The notes below the pieces were generated by a model, which was not told where the DNA came from, made no database searches, and was given only the letters and a program-made list of their open reading frames with translations. 32,683 nt of DNA, taken from Desulfonatronovibrio magnus. GTDB taxonomy: Bacteria; Desulfobacterota; Desulfovibrionia; Desulfovibrionales; Desulfonatronovibrionaceae. The translations under genes and the position numbers were made by a program. The DNA is taken from assembly GCF_000934755.1 (NCBI RefSeq), contig NZ_JYNP01000060.1:1-32683 (forward strand), written 5' to 3'. This document shows positions 10,021 to 17,946 of this stretch, one piece after another. Numbering within the stretch: position 1 is the stretch's first letter; the number at the start of each line of letters is the position of its first letter.

Positions 10021-11334
10021 GTGGCAAAGCAAACTAAAGCTGGAGAGTCAGGACTTAAAGAGTTACGCAATAAGGTACTGTTTACTTTTTTATTGCTGGC
10101 TGTATACAGGATAGGCGTACATATTCCCTTACCTGGAGTTGACGGAGAAGCTCTATCTGATTTTTTCGCCACTGCACAAAATACCCTGTTTGGGCTGTTT
10201 GATATGTTTGCTGGCGGAGGTCTGAAGAATTTCTCCATTTTTGCATTGGGTATAATGCCTTACATTTCAGCATCTATTATAATGCAGCTTTTAACGGTGG
10301 TAAGTCCTACACTTTCCAAGTGGAAAAAGGAAGAAGGAGAGGCTGGCAGAAAAAAGATTACCCAATGGACAAGATATGGCACGGTTATGATTACTGTTGT
10401 GCAGGGAATGGGTATATCCATAGGTCTTGAAAATATGACCAGTCCAGCAGGAGCATCGATAGTAATGGAAGCCGGCTGGGGATTCAGGCTTACGACTATA
10501 ATGACCCTTACCTCCGGAACCATTTTTATTATGTGGCTTGGTGAGAGGATTACTGCAAGAGGACTTGGCAACGGCATATCCCTCATAATATTTGCAGGAA
10601 TTGTAGCAGGACTTCCAGGAGCATTGTCCAACTCTTTTCAGCTTCTATCAGCAGGTGAAGTTACACTGTTTGTTGCGCTGTTTATTCTTGCAATAATAGT
10701 TGGAGTATTGCTTGCCATTGTATATGTCGAAAGGGCTCAAAGGCGACTTCCCATACACTATGCCAAACGTATGATGGGTCGCAAAATGTATGGAGGACAA
10801 ACCAGTCACCTGCCTCTAAAATTGAATACTGCCGGAGTTATTCCAGCAATTTTTGCGTCATCAATATTAATGTTCCCGGCAACCATAGCCAGCTTTTCAC
10901 AGGCTGACTGGTTAAATGTAGTATCCAACAATTTGATGCCTGATTCATTAGTTTATAATATATTCTTTGTTGCCCTGATTGTATTTTTCTGCTTTTTCTA
11001 TACAGCTATAATTTTTGACCCTAAAGATATTGCTGAAAATCTCAAAAAGCAGGGCGGCTTTATCCCAGGGATCAGGCCTGGTTTAAAGACCAAAGAATAT
11101 ATTGATCGTGTACTTTCCAGACTTACGTTCTCTGGTGCGATTTACATGTCACTGGTATGTGTCTTGCCTGTGTTCATGATTAGAGAATTTAACGTACCTT
11201 TTTACTACGGAGGTACAGCCCTGCTAATTGTTGTGGCTGTAGCCATGGACACCATGGCTCAATTTCAGTCACACCTGATTTCACGCCATTATGAGGGCTT
11301 GATGACTAAGACAAGAATTAAAGGTAGAAGATAG
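10021..11334 (+). CDS. secY: Preprotein translocase subunit SecY (GTG start)
   Basis: SecY is the channel of the Sec translocon in the inner membrane, working with SecE, SecG and SecA. The 437-residue product contains about ten hydrophobic transmembrane stretches. Family landmarks include YRIGVHIPLPGVDGEAL, the plug-proximal FDMFAGGGLKNFSIFALGI, TARGLGNGISLIIFAGI, and the cytosolic loop QRRLPIHYAKRMMGRKMYGG important for SecA/ribosome contact. The start codon is GTG at 10021, four bases after rplO. Its place between rplO and map is typical. Confidence 0.98.
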   Translation: MAKQTKAGESGLKELRNKVLFTFLLLAVYRIGVHIPLPGVDGEALSDFFATAQNTLFGLFDMFAGGGLKNFSIFALGIMPYISASIIMQLLTVVSPTLSKWKKEEGEAGRKKITQWTRYGTVMITVVQGMGISIGLENMTSPAGASIVMEAGWGFRLTTIMTLTSGTIFIMWLGERITARGLGNGISLIIFAGIVAGLPGALSNSFQLLSAGEVTLFVALFILAIIVGVLLAIVYVERAQRRLPIHYAKRMMGRKMYGGQTSHLPLKLNTAGVIPAIFASSILMFPATIASFSQADWLNVVSNNLMPDSLVYNIFFVALIVFFCFFYTAIIFDPKDIAENLKKQGGFIPGIRPGLKTKEYIDRVLSRLTFSGAIYMSLVCVLPVFMIREFNVPFYYGGTALLIVVAVAMDTMAQFQSHLISRHYEGLMTKTRIKGRR

Positions 11335-11337
11335 TTT

Positions 11338-12120
11338 TTGAAGAAGCTTCGCGGAATATTTATTAAGAATGATTACGAAATTGGCTTGCTCAGAGAGGCA
11401 AATGCCATAGTCTCATATGTTCTGGACCGAATCGAAGAAAAAATTGAGCCAGGCATTACAACAATGGATCTTGAAGAGTTAGCCAATGATTTGTGCAGGC
11501 AGTTTAAAGTTATTCCTGCTTTCAAGGGTTATCAGGGTTTTCCGTATACCCTTTGCTGTTCTCTAAATGATGTTATTGTTCATGGCTTCCCAGACCACAC
11601 CAAACTTAAAGATGGCGATATACTTAGTATAGATATGGGAGTCCAGTTCAAAGGTTTTTTTGGCGATTCTGCAAGAACGTTTGCAGTAGGAACTGTAAGC
11701 CAGGATGCCCGCAAAGTTATGGCAACTACACGATCAGCATTATACAAAGGTATTGAAAAGGCTGTTCCTGGCAACAATTTGTATGAAATATCTGCAGCAA
11801 TCCAGGCACATGCTGAAGCCAATGAATGTGGAATAATTAAAAGGTTTGTAGGTCATGGTATTGGCGCGAGTTTACATGAAAAACCTGAAATCCCTAACTT
11901 TGTCCCTAAAAAGACTAACAGAGTTATTTTGAAAAAAGGAATGGTCATTGCCATAGAGCCAATGCTTTCACTTGGAAGTGACGAAGTTGTGATAATGCCT
12001 GATAGGTGGACAGCCAAAACCAAAGACAACAGTCTTTCAGCTCACTACGAACATAGTGTGGCAATCACGAGCGACGGACCGGAAATTTTGAGCGTTTCAA
12101 AACAGGAATTTGGGAGATAG
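11338..12120 (+). CDS. map: Methionine aminopeptidase, type I (TTG start)
   Basis: Removes the N-terminal methionine from nascent proteins in the cytoplasm. The 260-residue product has the five metal ligands at D99 (SIDMG), D110 (GDSARTF), H173 (GHGIG), E207 (IEPML) and E238 (YEHSVAI), plus substrate-binding H82 in VIVHGFP. The start is a TTG at 11338, three bases after secY; the N terminus [20 protein letters not shown] aligns with the family. No N-terminal zinc-finger extension is present. Transcribed within the ribosomal operon, as in many bacteria. Confidence 0.97.
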   Translation: MKKLRGIFIKNDYEIGLLREANAIVSYVLDRIEEKIEPGITTMDLEELANDLCRQFKVIPAFKGYQGFPYTLCCSLNDVIVHGFPDHTKLKDGDILSIDMGVQFKGFFGDSARTFAVGTVSQDARKVMATTRSALYKGIEKAVPGNNLYEISAAIQAHAEANECGIIKRFVGHGIGASLHEKPEIPNFVPKKTNRVILKKGMVIAIEPMLSLGSDEVVIMPDRWTAKTKDNSLSAHYEHSVAITSDGPEILSVSKQEFGR

Positions 12121-12125
12121 ATGTC

Positions 12126-12239
12126 ATGAAGGTAAGACCATCTGTAAAAAAAATGTGCGCTAAATGCAAGATCATCAGGCGCAATGGAGTATTGAGAATA
12201 ATCTGTGAAAATCCTCGTCATAAGCAGAGACAAGGATAG
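12126..12239 (+). CDS. rpmJ: 50S ribosomal protein L36 (zinc-binding)
   Basis: A 37-residue reading frame beginning [19 protein letters not shown] with zinc ligands C11, C14, C27 and H32, the C+ form of L36. It starts five bases after the map stop. An ATG at 12121 in a different frame meets a stop after one codon, so 12126 is the start. L36 is the smallest ribosomal protein and lies between map and rpsM in the usual order. Confidence 0.97.
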   Translation: MKVRPSVKKMCAKCKIIRRNGVLRIICENPRHKQRQG

Positions 12240-12254
12240 TTAACCGGGGGAAAA

Positions 12255-12623
12255 ATGGCACGAATAGCTGGAGTTGATTTACCAAAAAGGAAAAAGATCG
12301 GCATCGCTTTGACCTATATCTACGGAATAGGCAGGAGTACAGCCCTGAAGGTTCTCGATAAGACGGGTGTAGACTGGACCAAAAAGACCGATGATCTTTC
12401 ACCAGAAGAAGTAAATACCATTCGAAATGAGCTGGAGAATACTTACAAGGTTGAAGGTGATTTGCGCAGGGAAATAACAGCAAATATTAAGAGGCTTATG
12501 GATATAGGCTGTTACAGAGGTTTAAGGCATAGACGTTCATTGCCAGCAAGAGGCCAGCGTACTCACACAAACGCGCGTACAAGAAAAGGTCCCAGACGAA
12601 CAACCATTAAGAAAAAGAAATAG
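12255..12623 (+). CDS. rpsM: 30S ribosomal protein S13
   Basis: S13 bridges the subunits through the head of the small subunit. The 122-residue product starts [20 protein letters not shown], with the YGIGRSTA helix-two-turn-helix region and the basic tail [20 protein letters not shown] followed by RTRKGPR. GGGGGAAAA precedes the ATG. First gene of the alpha-operon block. Confidence 0.98.
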   Translation: MARIAGVDLPKRKKIGIALTYIYGIGRSTALKVLDKTGVDWTKKTDDLSPEEVNTIRNELENTYKVEGDLRREITANIKRLMDIGCYRGLRHRRSLPARGQRTHTNARTRKGPRRTTIKKKK

Positions 12624-12639
12624 TACCGGAGTTACTTAG

Positions 12640-13029
12640 ATGGCAAAGCCTAAGAGAACCAAAAAGAAAAAAGAGAAAAAGAATATTCCCACTGGAATAG
12701 TGCATATCAACGCTACCTTTAATAATACAATGATCACTATTACAGACATGAGCGGCAACGTAGTCAGCTGGGCCAGCTCGGGCATGTCCGGCTTTAAAGG
12801 ATCGCGTAAAGGTACACCTTTTGCTGCCCAAAAGGCAGCAGAAACAGCTGCTCGCCTTGCCCAGGATAACGGCATGAAAACAGTAGGGATACTTATAAAG
12901 GGACCAGGATCCGGCAGAGAATCGGCTATGCGTGCTATAAATATTGCCGGGTTCAAAGTAAATTTTATCCGTGATATTACACCCATTCCTCATAACGGAT
13001 GTCGTCCCCCCAAAAGACGTAGAGTTTAA
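12640..13029 (+). CDS. rpsK: 30S ribosomal protein S11
   Basis: S11 is in the platform of the small subunit near the E site. The 129-residue product has a lysine-rich start, [18 protein letters not shown], the conserved [15 protein letters not shown], and the ending [12 protein letters not shown]. The start follows rpsM by 16 bases with CCGGAG upstream. Standard length. Confidence 0.98.
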   Translation: MAKPKRTKKKKEKKNIPTGIVHINATFNNTMITITDMSGNVVSWASSGMSGFKGSRKGTPFAAQKAAETAARLAQDNGMKTVGILIKGPGSGRESAMRAINIAGFKVNFIRDITPIPHNGCRPPKRRRV

Positions 13030-13043
13030 TCAGGAGGTATAAA

Positions 13044-13670
13044 TTGGCCAGATATACAGAATCTAAATGCAGAATATGCCGAAGAGAGGGGACCAAACTT
13101 TTTCTCAAGGGCGATCGATGCTACACTGATAAATGCGCGTATGAAAGACGTGCTTATCCTCCTGGTGAACATGGAAGAGCACGAAAAAAACATAGCGACT
13201 ATGCCATACAGCTTAGAGAGAAGCAAAAAGTCAGAAGAATGTATGGTCTGCTTGAAGGACAGTTTCGCAAATACTTTGACATAGCCGACTCACGAAAAGG
13301 TGCAACTGGAGAAAACCTTCTGATATTATTAGAAAAAAGGCTTGATAATGTTGTTTATCGTCTTGGTTTTGCTAACTCCAGAATACAGGCTCGACAACTG
13401 GTAAGACATAATCACATAGCAGTTAATGGACGTCGCGTAAATATCCCCTCCTATATAGTCAAAGAGGGTGATGTTGTCAGTGTTCTTGAGAAAAGTAAGA
13501 AAATGCTGCTATTTCAGGAAGCCCAGGATGTTCTGGCACGCAGAGGAGCACCTGGATGGGTTGATGTGGATGGAAACGAACTTAAGGGAACAATCAAGGC
13601 AACTCCTGTACGTGATGACATCACTTTCCCCATCAATGAACAACTTATCGTTGAGCTTTACTCTAAATAA
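13044..13670 (+). CDS. rpsD: 30S ribosomal protein S4, zinc-knuckle form (TTG start)
   Basis: S4 initiates small-subunit assembly and in E. coli represses the alpha operon. The 208-residue product has an N-terminal zinc knuckle with C9, C12, C26 and C31, followed by [20 protein letters not shown] and the S4 RNA-binding domain ([20 protein letters not shown]). The start is TTG at 13044, five bases after a perfect AGGAGGT ribosome binding site. It is followed by a 179-base gap before rpoA, unlike the close packing of the rest of the operon. Confidence 0.98.
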   Translation: MARYTESKCRICRREGTKLFLKGDRCYTDKCAYERRAYPPGEHGRARKKHSDYAIQLREKQKVRRMYGLLEGQFRKYFDIADSRKGATGENLLILLEKRLDNVVYRLGFANSRIQARQLVRHNHIAVNGRRVNIPSYIVKEGDVVSVLEKSKKMLLFQEAQDVLARRGAPGWVDVDGNELKGTIKATPVRDDITFPINEQLIVELYSK

Positions 13671-13677
13671 ATTTTGA

Positions 13678-13717
13678 ATCATTCATTTTAAAGTTAGAAA
13701 TCTTATCAATGAATGAT
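13678..13717 (+). other. 10-bp inverted repeat in the rpsD-rpoA gap
   Basis: The gap 13671-13849 is the only sizeable untranslated interval inside the ribosomal operon. It begins with ATCATTCATT at 13678-13687 and its exact reverse complement AATGAATGAT at 13708-13717, separated by 20 bases. The arms are AT-rich and have no T-run after them, so this is not a convincing intrinsic terminator. It could be a protein-binding operator, an mRNA structure controlling rpoA/rplQ, or chance. The rest of the gap is AT-rich and shows nothing I can name. Confidence 0.35.
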
Positions 13718-13849
13718 AATGTCGAAAAATTAAATTACTTTAGAATGACAGGATGAGTTTTAGTTGTCAGGATGCTTAAATCTGCTCAACATTACGAGAG
13801 AATTCATATTGATTTTTAAAGTTCTCAAGTAAATAACAAGGGTGCTGAA

Positions 13850-14896
13850 ATGATTATAAGATCAGGTGACAAACTTATAAATACTCGCAACTGGGCAACA
13901 CTGGAAAAGCCTGACCAGTTGATTAAAGACAATAAGTCAACTGAAAAGTATGGTAAGTTTGTTTGTGAACCCTTAGAAAGGGGATTCGGCACAACACTGG
14001 GCAATGCTTTGCGCAGGGTGCTTCTTTCCTCTTTGCAGGGTGCAGCCATAGTCGCTGTAAAGATTCAGAACGCGCAGCATGAATTCACTACCATAGAGGG
14101 TATTGTAGAAGACGTAACGGATATAGTACTTAATTTGAAACAAGTCCGCTTCATAATGACCAGGGATGAACCACAGAAGCTTAAACTGATAGCCAATGAA
14201 AAAGGCAATGTAACAGCTTCAGCTATTGCTGGCAATCAAAATGTGTCTGTACTTAATACAGAGCAGCATATAGCAACCATGACTCAGGACATTGATCTGC
14301 AGATTGATCTCGAAGTGCGGATGGGTAAGGGCTATGTTACAGCAGATATGCACGAAAATATAGGTGATGAAATTGGAGTTATCAATCTGGATGCTTCATT
14401 TTCTCCGGTAAAAAAAGTTGCTTATACTGTTGAGCAAGCAAGAGTTGGGCAGATGACCAACTATGACAAACTGATACTTGAGATATGGACTGATGGATCA
14501 GTGCGTCCTGAAGATTCACTTTCCTACAGTGCGAAAATTTTGAAAGATCAGCTTTCAGTTTTTATCAACTTTGATGAAAAAGAAATAGATCCTATTACCA
14601 TACCCAAGCCAACCAGTGGCGATGAAATTGATCCTCAACTATTTAAAACCATTGAAGAGCTTGAGTTACCAGTAAGAGCCAGTAACTGTCTGCGAAACGC
14701 AGGAATAAAGCTGGTTGGCGAACTTGTCCAGAAGTCCGAGCATGATCTTTTAAAGACCAAAAATTTTGGGCGTAAATCCTTAGAAGATATACGACGAGTT
14801 TTAGAGAATATGGGACTTAGTTTTGAAACGCCTGTAGATAATTTCGAGGAAAAATACCAAGAATGGCAAAAAAGGAAAGAGGACGATGAGACATAG
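13850..14896 (+). CDS. rpoA: DNA-directed RNA polymerase alpha subunit
   Basis: The alpha subunit nucleates RNA polymerase assembly and contacts promoters and activators. The 348-residue product has the N-terminal dimerisation domain with [20 protein letters not shown] and LLSSLQGAA, and the C-terminal domain with [30 protein letters not shown]. It ends in a charged tail. The stop at 14894-14896 overlaps the start of rplQ by 11 bases. ATG 13850 follows AAGGGTG and matches the family length. Confidence 0.98.
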   Translation: MIIRSGDKLINTRNWATLEKPDQLIKDNKSTEKYGKFVCEPLERGFGTTLGNALRRVLLSSLQGAAIVAVKIQNAQHEFTTIEGIVEDVTDIVLNLKQVRFIMTRDEPQKLKLIANEKGNVTASAIAGNQNVSVLNTEQHIATMTQDIDLQIDLEVRMGKGYVTADMHENIGDEIGVINLDASFSPVKKVAYTVEQARVGQMTNYDKLILEIWTDGSVRPEDSLSYSAKILKDQLSVFINFDEKEIDPITIPKPTSGDEIDPQLFKTIEELELPVRASNCLRNAGIKLVGELVQKSEHDLLKTKNFGRKSLEDIRRVLENMGLSFETPVDNFEEKYQEWQKRKEDDET

Positions 14897-15572
14897 AAAA
14901 TCAGGAAAAAAACTCGGGCGTACCTGGGAGCATAGAAAGGCCATGTTTAGAAATATGGCTAAATCACTTATTACCCATGAGAAAATTAAGACTACTTTCC
15001 CCAAGGCAAAAGAACTTTCTAAAATAGTTGACAAGTTGATTACACTTGCTATCCGAAATGATCTGAGCTCCAGACGGCAAGCTTATAAAGTCCTGGGAAA
15101 TCACAGTTTAGTTAAGCGCCTTTTTGATGAAATTGGCCCTAAATTTTCCCATGCTGGCGGAGGATATACCAGAGTAGTCAAATTTGCTACACCAAGAGTA
15201 GGTGACAGTGCAAGCATGGCAGTAATTGAGTTTGCCTACCCTGAGACTGAGCAGAAAGAATCTGTTCAATCAACAAAGCAAATACCAGCTCCAGTGGCTA
15301 AAGATTCGCAAGAAAGTGAACCTGCAGCATCTGAAGCTCCCGCATCCGATGCTTCCGTACCAGAACCTGCGACTGACCCTCAAACAGAACCATCACAGTC
15401 TGCAACTGAACAAGATCTTCAGGAATCTTCTCAGCCTGAAGAACTTAAGACGCAGGAATCTGAAGAAAGTTCTGATAATGAGCAGGAAAGTGACAAACCT
15501 CAGGATACACTAACTGGTGAACAGGAAGAACCAAAAACTCAAGACAGCGAAGAAACTGAGAAAAAAATATAA
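14886..15572 (+). CDS. rplQ: 50S ribosomal protein L17 with long acidic C-terminal extension
   Basis: L17 lies near the exit tunnel. Residues 1-118 are a complete L17 domain: [33 protein letters not shown] and the final [13 protein letters not shown]. Bacterial L17 normally ends about there, but here the frame runs on to 228 residues. Residues ~119-228 are made almost only of E, Q, S, P, A, T, D and K. They lack any recognisable domain and contain an internal 10-residue repeat ([10 protein letters not shown] at 185-194 and [10 protein letters not shown] at 214-223). The extension is in frame, without interruption, and ends just before the operon terminator. It is probably disordered and acidic; its function is unknown. 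Confidence 0.96.
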   Translation: MRHRKSGKKLGRTWEHRKAMFRNMAKSLITHEKIKTTFPKAKELSKIVDKLITLAIRNDLSSRRQAYKVLGNHSLVKRLFDEIGPKFSHAGGGYTRVVKFATPRVGDSASMAVIEFAYPETEQKESVQSTKQIPAPVAKDSQESEPAASEAPASDASVPEPATDPQTEPSQSATEQDLQESSQPEELKTQESEESSDNEQESDKPQDTLTGEQEEPKTQDSEETEKKI

Positions 15573-15591
15573 TTTTTGATAATAAATCTTT

Positions 15592-15623
15592 AAAAAGGGA
15601 AGGATATTAACTTCCCTTTTTTT
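15592..15623 (+). terminator. Intrinsic terminator of the ribosomal operon
   Basis: An 11-bp perfect stem AAAAAGGGAAG (15592-15602) / CTTCCCTTTTT (15611-15621) with an 8-base loop is followed directly by more T residues. It lies 19 bases after the rplQ stop and is the only clear intrinsic terminator after the ribosomal genes. The A-tract on the 5' side could let it work in both directions. Confidence 0.88.
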
Positions 15624-15691
15624 ATGTTTTTAATTATTGATATTGTCTATTCTTTCTATTTGCATATCGGCCACATGGAGAAACGCTTACA

Positions 15692-15995
15692 AGTAACTGG
15701 AGTCGTTTTGCCAATAAAATCAGACGGTTACAGTTTTCACATTTTTACGATTTTTGCCTATGATACATGAACATTTGCCAGAAAATTTCCGTCAAAGATG
15801 GGAACTTTGAGCCTGGCACAGGGACTGTCCCTCGCTGTGTAAATTTTATCATTAAATCAATTTCTACCAGGAACCAATGCAGCATCAGTCTTGTTTGTAG
15901 CACCTCGCGGGGACTGTCCCAATTTTCAGAAAAGTGACAGACTCGTAAAGTTACTCACACGTTTGGTCCCGGTCCGCCCGGGTGAGGAGCTTCTA
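15692..15995. repeat. Tandem repeat unit 1 (~303 bp)
   Basis: Begins with AGTAACT at 15692 and runs to the next AGTAACT at 15996. The first ~75 bases are diverged from unit 2, but from about 15769 onward the two units are identical apart from about four substitutions. The unit includes two GGGACTGTCCC palindromes, at 15821-15831 and 15910-15920, and the left part of the 54-bp element. Confidence 0.85.
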
Positions 15996-16002
15996 AGTAA
16001 CT
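15949..16002. repeat. 54-bp palindromic element, copy A
   Basis: Outer arms AGTTACT (15949) and AGTAACT (15996) are reverse complements. Inside, CTCAC and GTGAG pair, and CCCGG/CCGGG form a central stem around TCCGC. The same architecture recurs at 16252, 16480, 16881 and, decayed, at 31254 and 31513. Confidence 0.75.
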
Positions 16003-16298
16003 ACAATCGTATATCTAATAAAATCAAAAGATTATATTTTTCATGTTTTTGCGATTTTTGCTTTGATTGATGAACATTTGCCAGAAAATTTCCGTCAAAG
16101 ATGGGAGCTTTGCGCCTGGCACAGGGACTGTCCCTCGCTGTGTAAATTTTATCATTAAATCAATTTCTACCAGGAACCAATGCAGCATCAGTCTTGTTTG
16201 TAGCACCTCGCGGGGACTGTCCCAATTTTCAGAAAAGTGACAGACTCGTAAAGTTACTCACAAGTTCGGTCCCGGTCCGCCCGGGTGAGGAGCTTCTA
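15996..16298. repeat. Tandem repeat unit 2 (~303 bp)
   Basis: Near-perfect copy of unit 1 with an offset of 303 bases; differences seen are GGAACTTTGAG versus GGAGCTTTGCG and CACACGTTTGG versus CACAAGTTCGG. GGGACTGTCCC occurs at 16124-16134 and 16213-16223. The low divergence indicates a recent duplication or gene-conversion-like homogenisation. Confidence 0.85.
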
Positions 16299-16305
16299 AG
16301 TAACT
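16252..16305. repeat. 54-bp palindromic element, copy B
   Basis: Same arms and central CCCGG/CCGGG stem as copy A, differing only at two positions in the left half. It is at the junction after tandem unit 2. Confidence 0.75.
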
Positions 16306-16479
16306 ACAATCGTATATGTTATAAATTCAAAGTATTATGATTCTGTCATACATATTGCTTCGGTCGCTTAGGCTCCTTCGTGGGTGACAGGTTTTCAGCA
16401 ACCACAACCCTGCCAGCTCAGGTGTCATTGCGAGCGAGTCTTCGAGCGCGGCAATCTCTAACGCGTTGAGGATATTTCA

Positions 16480-16533
16480 AGTTACTCATAGGTTCGGTCC
16501 CGGCCCCCCCGAGTGAAGAGCTTACAAGTAGCT
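16480..16533. repeat. 54-bp palindromic element, copy C (diverged)
   Basis: Arms AGTTACT and AGTAGCT; the central region reads GGTCCCGGCCCCCCCGAGTG, so the inner stem is weakened while the length is kept at 54 bases. It opens the diverged third unit. Confidence 0.65.
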
Positions 16534-16880
16534 ATGGTCGTTTTTCTAATAAAATCAGATGGTTATATTTTTCATGTTTTTGCGATTTTTGCTTTGATTG
16601 ATGCACATTTGCCAGATAAGTTCCGTCAAAGATGAGAGCTTTACGCCTGGCACAGCCTCCTGCCCGGTGGCTTACAGCCCGGAGGGGGACTGTCCCTCGC
16701 TGTGTAAATTTTTCCTTTGAATCAAATCTCTACCAGAAACCAATGCAGTATCAATCTTTTTAATAGTACCTCGCGGGGACTGTCCCAATGTCCAAATACG
16801 GGACTGTTCTTCAATGTGGAGGCGGCTTCCAGCCGCCTGGAATTAAATAGCCTGCAGGATGCAGGCTCCACTTTAAAGGC
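16527..16880. repeat. Diverged third copy of the repeat unit
   Basis: Starts with AGTAGCT, then TCTAATAAAATCAGA and TTTTTGCGATTTTTGC as in units 1 and 2, and continues through the same order of blocks with many substitutions. A short insertion separates TGGCACA from the first GGGACTGTCCC (16686-16696). A second GGGACTGTCCC is at 16776-16786 and a decayed copy follows at about 16800. Two unrelated hairpins at 16820-16867 are inserted before the end. Confidence 0.7.
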
Positions 16881-16935
16881 AGTTACTCACAGCTTACGTC
16901 CAGGCCTCCCGGTTGAGGACCTTATTACTCGTTAA
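16881..16935. repeat. 54-bp palindromic element, copy D (decayed)
   Basis: Begins with AGTTACTCACAG as the other copies, then CCAGGCCTCCCGGTTGAGGA and an AT-rich right arm (ATTACTCGTTAAT). It lies about 25 bases upstream of the LysR gene start, so it overlaps that gene's probable promoter/leader region. Confidence 0.5.
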
Positions 16936-16959
16936 TTAATAATAAGTTAAAAAATATCT

Positions 16960-17862
16960 ATGGATTTTAGAAAACTACAAGCATTTGCCAGTGTATATGA
17001 ATTACAGAGCTTTTCCAAAGCCGCCCAGGAGCTATATCTATCTCAGCCAACTGTAAGTACTCATGTCTCAAGCTTAGAAACAGAACTGGGTATCAAACTT
17101 TTTGATCGTATTGGCAGAAAGGTACTTCCAACTCAGGCTGGCCAGATATTGTACTCAGGTGTCAGTAAGATTTTTAAAACTCTGGAACAGACAAAATCTG
17201 ATGTCCAGGACCTTGTAAACGAGGTTCAGGGCGTTGTTGTCATTGGAGGAAGCACCATTCCATCAACCTATTTGTTGCCCGATGTTATAGCAAGCTACAG
17301 ACGTCAATATTCAAAGGTGCAAGTAGATTTGAGAATTGGTGACTCCATAAGTATATGCAGAAAGGTCCTTGATGGAGATCTTGATTTCGGAATAGTCGGT
17401 GGCTTTGTAGACCATTTTGACCTTGAGCATGAGCTGCTAACTAAGGACAAACTTTACCTTGTTAAGAGTACTTCATTTGAAATAGATTACTCCCGACTTA
17501 CAGATATGCAATATTTTGCCGGGTTGCCCTGGGTTCTCAGGGAAAAGGGATCCGGTACCAGACAAGCCTTTGAACATGCCCTGCTGGATATGAATACTTC
17601 AGTAAAAGATATCAATGTAACAACCCTTGTTCATTCTACTGAAGCCCTGGTTCGCTGTATTCTGGCGGGTGCCGGGCTTGGCGTAACTTCCAAACTTGCT
17701 GTTCAAAGTTACATTGAAGCAGGTCTTATGGAAAAAATTGAACTCAGCAGCTTAGAAATTAAACGTAATTTTTATATTATCAAACATCGCCGCAGAACAT
17801 TATTTACATGCTCAACAAGCCTTTTAAGTTGCCTCAAAAACCACCTGGCATCACAAGCTTAG
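16960..17862 (+). CDS. LysR-family transcriptional regulator
   Basis: A 300-residue DNA-binding regulator. The N-terminal winged helix-turn-helix is at about residues 1-62 (SFSKAAQELYLSQPTVSTHV, then LGIKLFDRIGRKVLPTQAG). The rest is the LysR substrate-binding domain, with STIPSTYLLPDVIASYRRQY and the DGDLDFGIVGG segment. The N-terminal and early effector-domain sequences resemble LysR proteins associated with selenium/sulfur metabolism in anaerobes; that subfamily assignment is from memory and uncertain. No clear Shine-Dalgarno sequence precedes the ATG. It is followed after 84 bases by the ASKHA protein on the same strand, which it may regulate. The promoter would fall in the repeat cluster. 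Confidence 0.9.
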   Translation: MDFRKLQAFASVYELQSFSKAAQELYLSQPTVSTHVSSLETELGIKLFDRIGRKVLPTQAGQILYSGVSKIFKTLEQTKSDVQDLVNEVQGVVVIGGSTIPSTYLLPDVIASYRRQYSKVQVDLRIGDSISICRKVLDGDLDFGIVGGFVDHFDLEHELLTKDKLYLVKSTSFEIDYSRLTDMQYFAGLPWVLREKGSGTRQAFEHALLDMNTSVKDINVTTLVHSTEALVRCILAGAGLGVTSKLAVQSYIEAGLMEKIELSSLEIKRNFYIIKHRRRTLFTCSTSLLSCLKNHLASQA

Positions 17863-17946
17863 AACTCTGAGTAAATTGATTTTTATTTATACAAGTTCAG
17901 ACAGTCAGGTGGTCAACTTGCTGGCCGTGATAACTTATGTAATCTC

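Larger units (their letters stand above)
15624..16959. repeat. Gene-free REP-like repeat cluster
   Basis: This 1.3-kb interval has no credible coding region on either strand; the short frames in it are made of repeat DNA. It contains two near-identical ~303-bp units in tandem and a third diverged unit, with 54-bp palindromic elements at the junctions. GGGACTGTCCC palindromes are at 15821, 15910, 16124, 16213, 16686 and 16776. Further hairpins are at 16820-16838 (AGGCGGCT/AGCCGCCT, 3-base loop) and 16849-16867 (AGCCTGC/GCAGGCT). An ATTGC...GCAAT element at 16427-16455 resembles a REP type common in proteobacteria. No transposase gene accompanies it in the window. Confidence 0.85.

Noticed and set aside
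15814-15834. Sigma-54 promoter suggested by CTGGCAC
   Set aside because: The TGGCAC is not followed by a GC at the required -12 spacing; the sequence belongs to the GGGACTGTCCC repeat context and recurs in non-promoter positions.
15692-16298. Possible CRISPR array
   Set aside because: The period is about 303 bases and the whole unit is repeated, with no short repeats separated by unique spacers and no cas genes.
16717-16935. 72-codon frame upstream of the LysR gene
   Set aside because: It consists of palindromic repeat DNA and lacks a ribosome binding site or any recognisable protein sequence.
17880-17915. Hairpin CAAGTT...AACTTG between LysR and the ASKHA gene
   Set aside because: Only a 6-bp stem with a long loop and no T-run; too weak to call a terminator or riboswitch.
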